A DNA stretch of 64,000 nt from Nitrospira sp. SG-bin1. Lineage in GTDB: Bacteria > Nitrospirota > Nitrospiria > Nitrospirales > Nitrospiraceae. The notes beneath the pieces were generated by a model that was given only the letters and a program-made list of their open reading frames with translations, was not told where the DNA came from and did no database searches. The DNA is taken from contig LVWS01000026.1 in NCBI GenBank assembly GCA_002083365.1, positions 29,392-93,391 of the forward strand. The letters are read 5' to 3'. This document shows, piece after piece, positions 8,423 to 17,224 of the stretch; position 1 is the first letter of the stretch, and each line of letters starts with the position of its first letter. The position numbers and the translations under genes are program-made.

Positions 8423-9663
8423 GAGACAGGTTGCCTCGTTTCCGCCGCGGGGTCCCAAGCATGGTCTTGCTCGACGGCATCCATCAGCCGATGAAAGATG
8501 TCGGGTACGGCATGGGTGACGCGGCTCCAATTCGAAATCATGGGGACGCCCAACGGGTCCTCGAGAAAACTGTCGGTGGCCAATGTCATGCCACGCAGAA
8601 ACACTTCGACGGCCCGCCGCTCTTCATGGCGGTCGAAGCGCAAACTGTTGATCGCCGCATCATTTTCATACCGACTGATGGCTTCTTGGGCGGCCTGCAG
8701 GTATGTGGCCCGCAACGTCTTGAGCGTGCTTTCCGAGAGGACCAGCCCCTCGCTCGCTAGGTTGCGGAACAGCGATTTTGTGATGTCCACACACATTTTC
8801 AACAATCCTGCATCCGGATTGTGTGTCGACAAGGTTTGATGCTTGTGCTCATAGGCATCGGCGATATCCGCTTGACAGATCCGCCGGAGCGCGCAGTTAC
8901 GGTACACCTCGGCCAGCATGCCGACTTCCAACCCCCAATCCCCGGGAATGCGGTTGATCCAAGCCAGATCCCGCACCATCGCGAATTCACCGGCAAGAGG
9001 GTATCGAAAACTGTCCAGAAACGAGAGAAGGGAATGCGGTCCGACCAGCAGCTGCAGGCTGCGAATCAGCGGCGTAATGAAGAGACGCGTCACACGCCCA
9101 TGCATCCGGTCCGTCACGCGGCTGTAGTATCCTTTACAGAATTCGTACGCGAGGTTCGGATTCGCGACGGGGTAACAGAGGCGAGCCAGGTATTGGCGGT
9201 CGTAACTCACAATGTCGCAATCGTGCAGGGCGATCACCTGACTCTGGCCGCGGGCTAAGACATAGCCATAGGCCGTCCAACATCCACGTCCCTTGCCTTG
9301 ATGTCCGATGTCGATTTCATGCGAGACCAACACATTCAAGATGGCTTGGATCCGAGCGCCGTCGTTCCAGATGACGCGAACTCTTTGAGGGAGCTGGGAA
9401 AAGAACTGTTTGGCCAACCTGAATTCCAATGCTGACGCTTGATCCAGTGAGACGACGATTTCGTTGATGTAGCGAACGTCACTCAAGATTCCGACGATGC
9501 GTTTGAGCGCAGGCCGCTCCAGTTCCGCATAGAGCGATGGGAGAACCAGTGCGATGGGAGTCGTCTTCGCGTACCGTTCGAGTTCCTGCTCGAGCTGCTC
9601 GGTATTGGATTGGCCGAGACGGTGTAGAACGGTCACGACCCCATTTTGATAAAAATCCGACAC
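8419..9663 (-). CDS. gpgS: glucosyl-3-phosphoglycerate synthase-like GT
   Basis: The 414-residue protein carries a DXD-type motif in VIALHDCDIVSYDRQYLARL. The blocks FCKGYYSRVTDRMHGRVTR, YPLAGEFAMVRDLAW, DWGLEVGMLAEVYR and CQADIADAYEHKHQTLS are the conserved core of GpgS-type (GT81-like) enzymes. These enzymes transfer a glucosyl unit from an NDP-glucose to 3-phosphoglycerate. First gene of the minus-strand operon; its ATG lies at 9661-9663, with 235 non-coding bases upstream that must hold the promoter. Together with the phosphatase it would make glucosylglycerate, a compatible solute used in osmotic or nitrogen stress. Confidence 0.78.
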   Translation of the reverse strand: MSDFYQNGVVTVLHRLGQSNTEQLEQELERYAKTTPIALVLPSLYAELERPALKRIVGILSDVRYINEIVVSLDQASALEFRLAKQFFSQLPQRVRVIWNDGARIQAILNVLVSHEIDIGHQGKGRGCWTAYGYVLARGQSQVIALHDCDIVSYDRQYLARLCYPVANPNLAYEFCKGYYSRVTDRMHGRVTRLFITPLIRSLQLLVGPHSLLSFLDSFRYPLAGEFAMVRDLAWINRIPGDWGLEVGMLAEVYRNCALRRICQADIADAYEHKHQTLSTHNPDAGLLKMCVDITKSLFRNLASEGLVLSESTLKTLRATYLQAAQEAISRYENDAAINSLRFDRHEERRAVEVFLRGMTLATDSFLEDPLGVPMISNWSRVTHAVPDIFHRLMDAVEQDHAWDPAAETRQPVS

Positions 9664-9898
9664 AGTGACCTCTGGATCGCTGATTATTGCTGAAAGCCGG
9701 TCCCGCGTAAAGTCAGATAGATGAGAAGAGTCGGATTATTTCCCGGCCATGCCAAAGAGGGAGAGTGCAGGGAGTATACCATCGCTGACCATTGGCGGAA
9801 ACCCTAGAGTCTCATCGCTTCCTGCCGATTTATCCGGTAGTCAGAGAGAGTCTGCTAGGGAGATGTAGGGAAAAACAGGCAGGGGTGGAGGGATTCCC

Positions 9899-11560
9899 CT
9901 ATGGTTTGTCCGTGGAAAGCTTCTTGCCCAAGCGCCTTGCCAATCGGACCATTCCCGGAGATCGATCGCTTGGGCTCAACAGGACATTGAGGAGGTGAAG
10001 CTGGCTTTGATCGGCGAAGGCGATGGCCAGGTTCTGTTCGAACTCCCGTTGTGTGCTGACCCGCGAACCCCGTCCCCCTCCTATCAGATCGCACACTTTG
10101 TCATATTGCCATTCATGGACATCGTTGAAGGGGCCCTCCAAGATTTCTCGTTCCGTCGAATAGCCTCGGTTATTGAGAAGAATCACAATCGGGGACTGAC
10201 CGTAACGGACGCAGCTCGCCAATTCGGTTCCCGTCATTTGGAAGGCGCCGTCTCCCACCAGGACGATCGGCCGCAGGCTGGGATCGGCGAATGAGGCGCC
10301 TAACGCCGCTGGGACGGCGAATCCCATGGATGTGTAATAGGCGGGCGAGAGGAACTCGAATCGATGACGCACATGCAGGTCCGCTGCGGCGAAGAGGGAT
10401 TCACCCACGTCCGCAATCACGACTGTCTTCTCGGTCAGCACCGTATCGAGATGGCGGAACAGCCCTTCGAGGGTCACCGGTGCATTCAAGTCCGGCGTCG
10501 ATGGCACCGTCACTGCTCGGCTTGGGAGTGCGCGCTGGGAATGCGAAAAGGAGGGGAGCGGGGACCGCACCAGGCCTTGGACGAAATCCTGGAACTTGAT
10601 CGACTCATACCGATGGTGTTTGATGGCAACCCGGTCGGCTGTGGCATGGATGGTGCGACCTTCGGACAGTAACGGTGATGTGGCATCCAGATCTTCCACG
10701 TCCGACAGAATGGACCCCAGGATCAACAGGCAGTCGGAATCGTTGATGAACTGCTGTACTTGCTCGCGTCCGATCAGCCCCCCATAGACGCCGACATAGA
10801 GCGGATGGTCCTCTCGAATGATCGATTTCCCGAGCAATGTCGATGCGATAGGAATGTTGAGCCGCTCGACCAAGCGAGCCAGATCGTCTTGCAGCCCGAA
10901 CCGCCCGACTTCCGCTCCAACCAGCATGGCCGGTCGTTTGGCCGACGCGAGCATGATCCGCACTTCACTGAGTGCCTCTTCCAACGCGGCCGGGTCACTC
11001 GGCTGGTCTTCGATGCAAAACGGCCGCATGCCGCCTGTCAGCGGACAGTGGACCATGTCTCTGGGGATTTCGATATAGATGGGGCGGCGGTAGCGCAGCA
11101 GGGCGGCAAAGGCACGATCCATCTCACGCTCGGCGGTCAACGGATCATCCAGCGTGACTGCGGCAACGGTCATTCGTTCGAAGACTTCTCGTTGCGTCCC
11201 GAAGTCTCGAACCATGTGATGCAAATAGGGCGTGCGAGTGCGTTCCGAGAGACCTGGCGAGCCAGTCAAGAGAACCACCGGCGACCGCTCGGCATAGGCG
11301 CAGGCAATGGCATTGACGGTGTTGAGCCCGCCGACACAATACGTCACGCATACGGCTCCGATGCCGTTGATACGCGCATAGGCGTCTGCCGCAAACCCGG
11401 CGCAATCTTCCCTGGTCGTCCCGATATGCCTGATCGGCGAGGTTTCGATCAGCTGATAGAGAGAGAGGACGTAGTCTCCCGGAATACCAAAAATATGACG
11501 GACACCCAGCCGATGCAGGCGGCTCAAGACGGATGACCCGATCGTTGCGTTGTCACTCAT
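9899..11560 (-). CDS. ThDP-dependent alpha-keto acid decarboxylase (pyruvate/indolepyruvate decarboxylase family)
   Basis: I start at 11560 (MSDNATIGSSVLSRLHRLGV), where the family begins. The frame continues 26 codons upstream without homology. The N-terminal PYR domain has HIFGIPGDYVLSLYQLIE and the catalytic Glu region TTREDCAGFAADAYARING. The central domain is present (PAMLVGAEVGRFG). The C-terminal PP domain shows the ThDP motif GDGAFQMTGTELASCVRYGQSPIVILLNN (GDG...NN). This order fits pyruvate, phenylpyruvate or indolepyruvate decarboxylases, which release CO2 to give an aldehyde. Substrate is not decided by sequence. Divergently transcribed from rlmI. Confidence 0.85.
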   Translation of the reverse strand: MSDNATIGSSVLSRLHRLGVRHIFGIPGDYVLSLYQLIETSPIRHIGTTREDCAGFAADAYARINGIGAVCVTYCVGGLNTVNAIACAYAERSPVVLLTGSPGLSERTRTPYLHHMVRDFGTQREVFERMTVAAVTLDDPLTAEREMDRAFAALLRYRRPIYIEIPRDMVHCPLTGGMRPFCIEDQPSDPAALEEALSEVRIMLASAKRPAMLVGAEVGRFGLQDDLARLVERLNIPIASTLLGKSIIREDHPLYVGVYGGLIGREQVQQFINDSDCLLILGSILSDVEDLDATSPLLSEGRTIHATADRVAIKHHRYESIKFQDFVQGLVRSPLPSFSHSQRALPSRAVTVPSTPDLNAPVTLEGLFRHLDTVLTEKTVVIADVGESLFAAADLHVRHRFEFLSPAYYTSMGFAVPAALGASFADPSLRPIVLVGDGAFQMTGTELASCVRYGQSPIVILLNNRGYSTEREILEGPFNDVHEWQYDKVCDLIGGGRGSRVSTQREFEQNLAIAFADQSQLHLLNVLLSPSDRSPGMVRLARRLGKKLSTDKP

Positions 11561-11658
11561 GTAGGGCGTTCGATCGTGATGGAATGTGCTGACTTCAGGA
11601 AAACATACTGAGGGCGGTTCGTCAAGCAATGACCGCACGATGAGCGAGGGTTGCCTCT

Positions 11659-12894
11659 ATGCCGGATGCGCGACCTTTCGCTCGCACTGTCCGTCAAAAC
11701 CTGTCAGGATGGGCAACCATGATTCCAAACGCACAGGTTCGCCTCAATTTACTCCGCGCCCCTGAGGGGCACCATCTCTGGCTCTATGCCGGCCATCTGG
11801 GATCGGCGGCCGGCGAACCGGTTGCCGGCGACGTAGTCGACGTCCTCACCGCAGATGGTCGTTTCTATGGTCGTGGTCTCTACAGTCCTGCCTCGAAAAT
11901 CAGAGTTCGTCTGCTGACATTCCGAGACGAGCTGATCGATGAGACCTTCTGGCAGGGGAGAATTCAGGAAGCGATCCGCTTGCGCCGACGAGTGGCCACC
12001 CAATCGAATGCCTATCGCATGATTTATGGAGAAGGGGATCGGCTGCCCGGGTTGATCGTCGATCTCTATGATCAGTTGCTCGTCATGCAGACCCTCTCGG
12101 TTGGCATGGATCGCCGGAAAGAGCTGTTGGCTGATCTCCTGATGAAGGAGTTAAACGTTGTCGGCATCTATCTCCGAAACGATGCCAAGAGCCGGCAACT
12201 GGAGGGTTTGCCGCTCGAGCGAGGGTTTCTCCGTGGCAGCGGCTCAACGCAGGTTGAGATTCAAGAAGGACCTGCGAGATTTGTCGTGGATGTCGAGAGA
12301 GGGCAAAAAACCGGCTGGTTTTGTGATCAAAGAGAGAATCGGCTGGCTGCGGCCAAGTTTGCAGCAGGAGCCGAGGTGTTGGAAGTGTTCTGCCATACCG
12401 GCGCTTTCGGTATTCATGCGGCTCTGGCCGGGGCGCGGTCCGTGGAAAGTCTCGACGTCAGTCACGATACATTAGAGACGGCTCGCCGACATGCGGCGAT
12501 GAATAAGGTGGAAAACCGCTGCACGTATCGCCAAGCCGATGCGTTCGAGGAAATGCGGCACCTCGTGAAGAGCGGGCGACGTTATGATCTCGTGATCCTC
12601 GATCCACCGGCCTTTGCACGGACCAAACAAGTCTTGCCTGGTGCGTTGACTGGATACAAAGACATTAATCTGTTGGGGTTGAAACTGCTGAAGCCGGAAG
12701 GGTTTTTGGTGACATGTAGTTGCTCGCATCCGGTCTCAGAGACGGATCTTTGGAACAGCATCCGGCTCGCGGCGCGCGATGCGAAGCGAGACATCCGACT
12801 GATCGAACAACGGGGCCAGAGCGCCGACCATCCCATCCTCGCCAGCATGCCGGAGACGCGCTATCTGAAATGTTTCATCGTGCAGGTGTTGTAG
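11659..12894 (+). CDS. rlmI: 23S rRNA m5C methyltransferase, RlmI family
   Basis: The 411-residue protein has an N-terminal PUA-like domain (VRLNLLRAPEGHHLWLYAGHLG, RGLYSPASKIRVRLLT). An EEHD-like middle domain follows (YRMIYGEGDRLPGLIVDLYD). The C-terminal class I methyltransferase has the SAM site EVLEVFCHTGAFGIHAALAGA and the acidic loop VESLDVSHDTLETARRHA. The catalytic region is LVILDPPAFARTKQ plus VTCSCSHPV, with the nucleophilic Cys. This is the RlmI/RlmK-like architecture acting on 23S rRNA. An ATG at 11719 (MIPNAQVRLNLLRAPEG) is a shorter alternative start. A decayed second copy of its 3' end lies at about 18705-18925, on the far side of the PP-loop island. Confidence 0.88.
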   Translation: MPDARPFARTVRQNLSGWATMIPNAQVRLNLLRAPEGHHLWLYAGHLGSAAGEPVAGDVVDVLTADGRFYGRGLYSPASKIRVRLLTFRDELIDETFWQGRIQEAIRLRRRVATQSNAYRMIYGEGDRLPGLIVDLYDQLLVMQTLSVGMDRRKELLADLLMKELNVVGIYLRNDAKSRQLEGLPLERGFLRGSGSTQVEIQEGPARFVVDVERGQKTGWFCDQRENRLAAAKFAAGAEVLEVFCHTGAFGIHAALAGARSVESLDVSHDTLETARRHAAMNKVENRCTYRQADAFEEMRHLVKSGRRYDLVILDPPAFARTKQVLPGALTGYKDINLLGLKLLKPEGFLVTCSCSHPVSETDLWNSIRLAARDAKRDIRLIEQRGQSADHPILASMPETRYLKCFIVQVL

Positions 12895-13150
12895 AAGGCT
12901 TCAAGTAAGTTTATCCGGATTTCGAGCACCGGCTCATTTCGATGCTTGCTTAGACGAACGTCCTAATCAGCACGCTGCACATGATTCTGAAGCGCTCCTG
13001 GTAATTCGAGGAAGTCTTTCTAGTGGTTTCCCTAGTAGTCGGGTGTCTCGTTAATGAAGTACGAACAACATGGTGAATTCCCAGCAGGACTGAGTCGGCG
13101 CAGGACGAAGTGGGCCCATATGACGAAGAACGAGATTTGGCGAAGCGGCA

Positions 13151-13984
13151 GTGATTATTGAGAGGAGACAGCAGGCAAGCGTAGATGAAAGCTCACTCGA
13201 TTCTTCGAGTGAGCAATGTGTCAAGATACTTTGGACAGGAGGGTGGGACTCCACGTTCAGAGTCTTGTACGTGACTTTAGTGGAGGGCAAGAGGATAGAG
13301 CCGCACTACGTCATCCATACGGACAGACCATCCAGCCTACGAGAACTGCAAGCGATATCCGAAATAAAGGACTTGCTCAGGATATCCGACAAGAAAGCTT
13401 TTGAAAGAATCTCCAGCTTACACATTACGACGGCCAATGAAATACCGGAAGACGAAGAAATAACCAGTTCTTGGAAACGATTAAAGCAGAGAGCCCATCT
13501 GGGGTCCCAATATGACTGGTTAGCACGCTATGCAAAATCTAAACACTTGACCGACTTAGAGCTCAGTGTGCACATCGATGACAAAGCCTATTCGTTCTTA
13601 AAAGGAAATGTGGAGCAAACTCCGCTCGGGAGCTACAGACTGAAGGAACACGTAACCGGCGATGAAAACATATTCACCCGATTTGCATTTCCAATCCTTG
13701 AATACTCAAAGACTGAAATGAGAGACATCGCGAGACAGTGCGGGTTTCTTGAAATCCTGGAGAAATCTTGGTTCTGTCACGAGCCCAGACACGGGGTGCC
13801 CTGCGGCATGTGCAAACCTTGTATCTACACAATTGAAGAGGGCATGAGTTATAGGTTTCCAAGAGAATCATTGTTCCGATTTCACGCACGCCGCTACGGC
13901 AAAGCGATCAGAGACGCCATCCGGACTCCGTTTCGGTCCGCGAGGAAGTCGCTTTCAAAGGTAAAGGCCCTACGGCCAACCTAG
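13151..13984 (+). CDS. QueC-like PP-loop ATP pyrophosphatase, paralog 1 of 3
   Basis: The protein (277 aa from GTG 13151) has a modified PP-loop, ILWTGGWDSTFR at residues 26-36, corresponding to SGGxDS of N-type ATP pyrophosphatases. Near the C-terminus are four Cys (209, 218, 221, 224) in CHEPRHGVPCGMCKPC. The spacing Cx8Cx2Cx2C is that of the QueC zinc site. QueC adenylates a carboxylate and converts it to amide and then nitrile. The absence of close QueC sequence between these motifs suggests a different substrate. No ribosome site precedes the GTG, so the start is uncertain. Codon use is AT-richer than in rlmI. Two further copies lie at 14294 and 17902. Confidence 0.72.
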   Translation: MIIERRQQASVDESSLDSSSEQCVKILWTGGWDSTFRVLYVTLVEGKRIEPHYVIHTDRPSSLRELQAISEIKDLLRISDKKAFERISSLHITTANEIPEDEEITSSWKRLKQRAHLGSQYDWLARYAKSKHLTDLELSVHIDDKAYSFLKGNVEQTPLGSYRLKEHVTGDENIFTRFAFPILEYSKTEMRDIARQCGFLEILEKSWFCHEPRHGVPCGMCKPCIYTIEEGMSYRFPRESLFRFHARRYGKAIRDAIRTPFRSARKSLSKVKALRPT

Positions 13985-14293
13985 AGTTTGTACGCCACGG
14001 TTTAAAGAGCCGGCGCCGAGTGAGACATCGACTTGGAGCAAGAGACCAAGTGCCGATCATCCCAATTTTGCCAGCATGCGGAGGCAGGGTATCAGAATGC
14101 TCCAATGTTCAGTATTGTAACTGTATAGGAACGCCTAATTATTAGGACCAGCTTCTGGCGTTATTCTAGATAGGTCCGAGATTGTTTTATAAAGCGAGAG
14201 AGTAAACCTGTAAACGGGTAATGGGGACATGCCATGCCGAGGCAGATATCGCGTGATGAGTCTGCCGGGACTTCTGGGAGTTGTTCGTTTTAG
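13985..14293 (+). other. intergenic, 309 bp between PP-loop paralogs 1 and 2
   Basis: I see no convincing gene here. Short frames on both strands lack ribosome sites and protein-like composition. The base composition matches the island rather than rlmI. Confidence 0.4.
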
Positions 14294-15127
14294 ATGACCG
14301 CTCAAGATATGGAACACGCCAGTAACGGGTACGCCAAAATCCTGTGGACGGGAGGATGGGACTCGACCTTCAGAATCCTGTACGCAACAGTGGTTGACGG
14401 CAAGAGAGTCGAGCCGCACTACATCGTCGATACCGGTCGCCCATCAAGCCTGCAAGAGCTCCGAGCGATATCTGACATAAGGCGTGCGCTTAGGACATCC
14501 TATCCTGAGGCGTACGAACGGCTTTCTCCCCTGCAAATAACGCTGAGAAACGAGATACCCGAAGATAGGGACATCACGGATGCCTGGAAGCGACTCAGAC
14601 AGACAATGGAATTGGCGAGGCAATATGACTGGTTGGCACGCTACGCCAAATCCAGAAACTTAACCGCCTTGGAACTCGGCGTTGAGACGGATGGCAGAGA
14701 TGACGGGGTACATTCATTCCTAAGAGAGAACGTTGACCGGACTCCCTCCGGGACCTATCGGTTAAAGCGCGAGGCCGCGACCGGGGGCGAGCTGTTCGCG
14801 CGATTTGAGTTCCCTATCCTGGACCACACTAAAGTAAAAATGAGAGAGATTGCGAGGCAACGAGGGTTTCTGGAGATCCTGGAACAGTCCTGGTTCTGCC
14901 ATGAACCGATCAACGGTCGGCCTTGTGGGATGTGTAATCCTTGCGTCAGCGTCGTTAACCAAGGCATGGGATATCGACTGACGAAAAAAGCCTTGTTCTG
15001 TTGTTATGTGGTTCAATTTGTGCGGAAGTCGCCGCTTTCCAAACTCAACCTGCCCCGACAACTCTACCATTGGGTACGCCATAGCTCGCATTCAACGAAG
15101 TCACCACCAGTAAAGGCAGGGGTGTGA
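14294..15127 (+). CDS. QueC-like PP-loop ATP pyrophosphatase, paralog 2 of 3
   Basis: This 277-residue protein shows ILWTGGWDSTFRILYATVVDGKRVEPHYIVDTGRPSS in the same place as its paralogs, then a helix-rich middle with QYDWLARYAKSRNLTALELG. The zinc-type cluster is CHEPINGRPCGMCNPC (Cx8Cx2Cx2C). Its last third is nearly identical in nucleotide sequence to paralog 3 (about 14940-15085 against 18550-18695), while the N-terminal parts differ more. That points to recent duplication or gene conversion. The start could be ATG 14294 or ATG 14309; neither has a clear ribosome site. Biochemical role unknown; ATP-dependent carbonyl activation is the family expectation. Confidence 0.72.
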   Translation: MTAQDMEHASNGYAKILWTGGWDSTFRILYATVVDGKRVEPHYIVDTGRPSSLQELRAISDIRRALRTSYPEAYERLSPLQITLRNEIPEDRDITDAWKRLRQTMELARQYDWLARYAKSRNLTALELGVETDGRDDGVHSFLRENVDRTPSGTYRLKREAATGGELFARFEFPILDHTKVKMREIARQRGFLEILEQSWFCHEPINGRPCGMCNPCVSVVNQGMGYRLTKKALFCCYVVQFVRKSPLSKLNLPRQLYHWVRHSSHSTKSPPVKAGV

Positions 15128-15792
15128 ACCAAAGTCCCGTGGCTTCCGGTGGACTGCGGCGTGAAACTGCACAAATCGGCCCACGCGATTTTCGAACCCA
15201 CATCGTGTGGGTGACCAGATATCGCTGCAAGATCCTTGTCGAGGGTGACCTTCCCCCGTTGCGACAGAGCTCTGGGATTCCGATCCCCGCCTGAGCATCC
15301 TTGAGTTACTGCAATGATCTGTTCTCCGTGTGCCGTTTCCGTGTCATGGCCCCTCCTGTGAGGCCCATCTCAGCACAGGAAGTGCGGAAATACCATCCTG
15401 TCTACCACTCACCGAGATCGGGCTCCACGGTGATCCCATCAAAATACGGCGTGAGTTTTGGCCGTGGGGATGATCAAGAAGAACACGAGTTGGAGGGTGG
15501 AAAAGCTTCGGGTCTGGGTAAAGGTGTATGGGGGCGCCGCGGCATCTGATCAACGGGCTACGTTGTGTCCACGACCTGAAAAGATCCTCAGGTGGTACGT
15601 TGCTCGGGCAAGGGAAGGAGGATGCGGGACAGCGCAGCTTGAATTCTGAGATTCATCGCCTGTAAAGGCGGCGAATCTTTAAACAGATGAGTCTTTGTTG
15701 CCTCGATGCCTCTAAGAGGTTCTAGCGGGAATGCAAGCGGAACCATGTAGCGTAGCAATGGAAAGGAGAGGATGTGAATAATTGTTGGCTCG
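15128..15792. other. gene-poor spacer holding an IS3 relic
   Basis: About 665 bases separate PP-loop paralog 2 from the DUF1989 gene. The only recognisable item is an IS3 orfA relic at about 15260-15381 on the minus strand. The rest carries short frames on both strands without ribosome sites or recognisable protein sequence. It looks like decayed mobile DNA. Confidence 0.45.
15260..15381 (-). mobile_element. IS3-family orfA 5' relic
   Basis: Read on the minus strand, the sequence encodes fragments such as KRHTE, LKDAQAGIGIPELCR, the usual start of an IS3-family OrfA (helix-turn-helix region). It is interrupted by a stop and then lost. The flank reading TGGGCC or similar with CTCAGCACAGG matches the second, longer relic at 58550-59010, so both derive from the same or closely related elements. 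Only the left end of the element remains. Confidence 0.6.
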
Positions 15793-16395
15793 TCAGCCAA
15801 TGATCGAAAAGTCAATCGGTTTGAAATGTCCGTTGTTTGACCCTTCGGCGGAGCAGGCTGTGAGGGCACATACCATGTCCATCTCGGCTCGTAGGTCGAT
15901 GTGGGCACCAGCCTGAGACAGGGGTACACCAACGGTCAATCTTCCCTGTGAATCGATCTTCACGTTCATGAATATATTGAACGTAGTGGAAATGTCGGCT
16001 CCTGGAATGCCATGCCCCTGCAAAGAGTGCAGAAGATTCTCGAAGCAGCTTGGATGGTGTCCCTTGTGCTGGTACAGGATCTCAAACATCTCTTGGCTAC
16101 AGGGAGTCAGTAGGAAATCATGAAGGCCAACCGTATCTTCTATAATCGTGAACATCGGCTTGCTGTTGTTTGCGTAGAGAATGTCACCCGTCGTGAGATA
16201 AATCCGGCTCGCGTAATCCAACGAACGACCTGAGGATAGGCGGCAATCATGATCGTGCTCGCCGAATGCAAACAGGTCAGATACCTGTTCTCCCAATGGG
16301 TCGATCACTCGTAAGACCTGCCCCCGCTTGATTTTAAATGAACGGCCGCTCTGTGGAGGAATGCGGGTTAAGTGGAGCTGCTCATGCTTTGTCAT
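15793..16395 (-). CDS. DUF1989 (urea-carboxylase-associated) family protein
   Basis: I choose ATG 16395 (MTKHEQLHLTRIPPQSG); the longer frame to 16476 runs deep into the upstream gene. The family blocks are all present: KIKRGQVLRVIDPLGEQVSD, DTVGLHDFLLTPCS, HHPSCFENL, FNIFMNVKI, and AHIDLRAEMDMVCALTACS. The His and Cys residues in these blocks are candidate metal ligands. DUF1989 includes the carboxyguanidine deiminase subunits CgdA and CgdB of guanidine breakdown and other hydrolases of guanidino or ureido compounds. Its start overlaps the end of the N-hydroxylase gene by 14 bases, so the two are translation-coupled. Substrate is inferred only. Confidence 0.85.
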   Translation of the reverse strand: MTKHEQLHLTRIPPQSGRSFKIKRGQVLRVIDPLGEQVSDLFAFGEHDHDCRLSSGRSLDYASRIYLTTGDILYANNSKPMFTIIEDTVGLHDFLLTPCSQEMFEILYQHKGHHPSCFENLLHSLQGHGIPGADISTTFNIFMNVKIDSQGRLTVGVPLSQAGAHIDLRAEMDMVCALTACSAEGSNNGHFKPIDFSIIG

Positions 16396-17224
16396 TTTTT
16401 CGTGGATGAAAGGGACAAACCCACGCATCCGAAACAGCCCGGCCGGAATACTGACGCGCTTCTGAGTTCTCTCCAAAGCTGGCTAGCATTGGGTTAATCG
16501 AACCCTGGAATGCCACGTCGCGTGTCCGGATGGTCTGCTTCATGGTTTCAAATTTTCCGCGCGCGCGAAGGCGATCAAACTGCTCGTGCAAGTTGAACAC
16601 CATGGTCGGATACGGGCGGGTTCGTGCAAGACGGGAGGCCTGGGGATGCATGCCGATGACATACATCGCACGCCCTCCGATGCTGAACGAAAAGTGGTGA
16701 CTCTGAGGGTTGGAATCGACGCTTTTGTCCCAAGCAAAGAAATTGGAATCAAGAGAGTGCATAGCTTGAAGTTGATTCCACAATAGACCTTCGAAGTGCT
16801 GTTCCGACTGGATGGTTGGTTCGCGGAACATCGCGATGAAGGTAACAAAATGGTCGTCGGTCGTTTGGAATTCATGGCAAAATTCGTACAGGTCGTAACA
16901 CACGGCCTGTACGGCACTGTCGCAAGCTAGTTCCGGATACAATCCGAAGCGATAGGTTTTTTGTCTGAACGACGAGATGGCGCCGGTGCAGGGGTAAAAC
17001 TGCTCCAAGACTTGTTGCCTTAGTTGGCTATGCGCATCAGCCAGTTCGGTATCTACGGGGGCATCAGGCACGAGCGGTCTCGTGATCGCTTCGTTCTTGA
17101 ATGCGGCATAGCTCGAAAACCGGTTTGCCACAGGATCTACTGATAAGGGGTTCCACGGGCGCATATCATCTCCGGCAATGCCGCTGTTCTCAGTGAGTGG
17201 CATGATACGAAAATGTAATTGCAT
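16382..17224 (-). CDS. YqcI/YcgG family heme N-hydroxylase (GntA-like)
   Basis: The 280-residue protein carries the conserved features of the YqcI/YcgG family: FYPCTGAISSFRQKTYRFG near residue 75, HFSFSIGGRAMYVIGMHPQA, PTMVFNLHEQFDRLRARG, and the C-terminal block IRTRDVAFQGSINPMLASFG followed by SEARQYSGRAV and CPFHP. GntA, the characterised member, is a heme-dependent enzyme that N-hydroxylates a guanidino group in guanitoxin biosynthesis. The first gene of a two-gene minus-strand operon, ending inside the start of the DUF1989 gene. The start at 17224 keeps the N-terminus; a shorter start at MPLTENSG is possible. Confidence 0.82.
   Translation of the reverse strand: MQLHFRIMPLTENSGIAGDDMRPWNPLSVDPVANRFSSYAAFKNEAITRPLVPDAPVDTELADAHSQLRQQVLEQFYPCTGAISSFRQKTYRFGLYPELACDSAVQAVCYDLYEFCHEFQTTDDHFVTFIAMFREPTIQSEQHFEGLLWNQLQAMHSLDSNFFAWDKSVDSNPQSHHFSFSIGGRAMYVIGMHPQASRLARTRPYPTMVFNLHEQFDRLRARGKFETMKQTIRTRDVAFQGSINPMLASFGENSEARQYSGRAVSDAWVCPFHPRKNDKA

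Noticed and set aside
7316..8494. 392-codon plus-strand frame antisense to the glycosyltransferase
   Set aside because: The minus-strand protein has recognisable GT motifs and overlaps its neighbours by ATGA.
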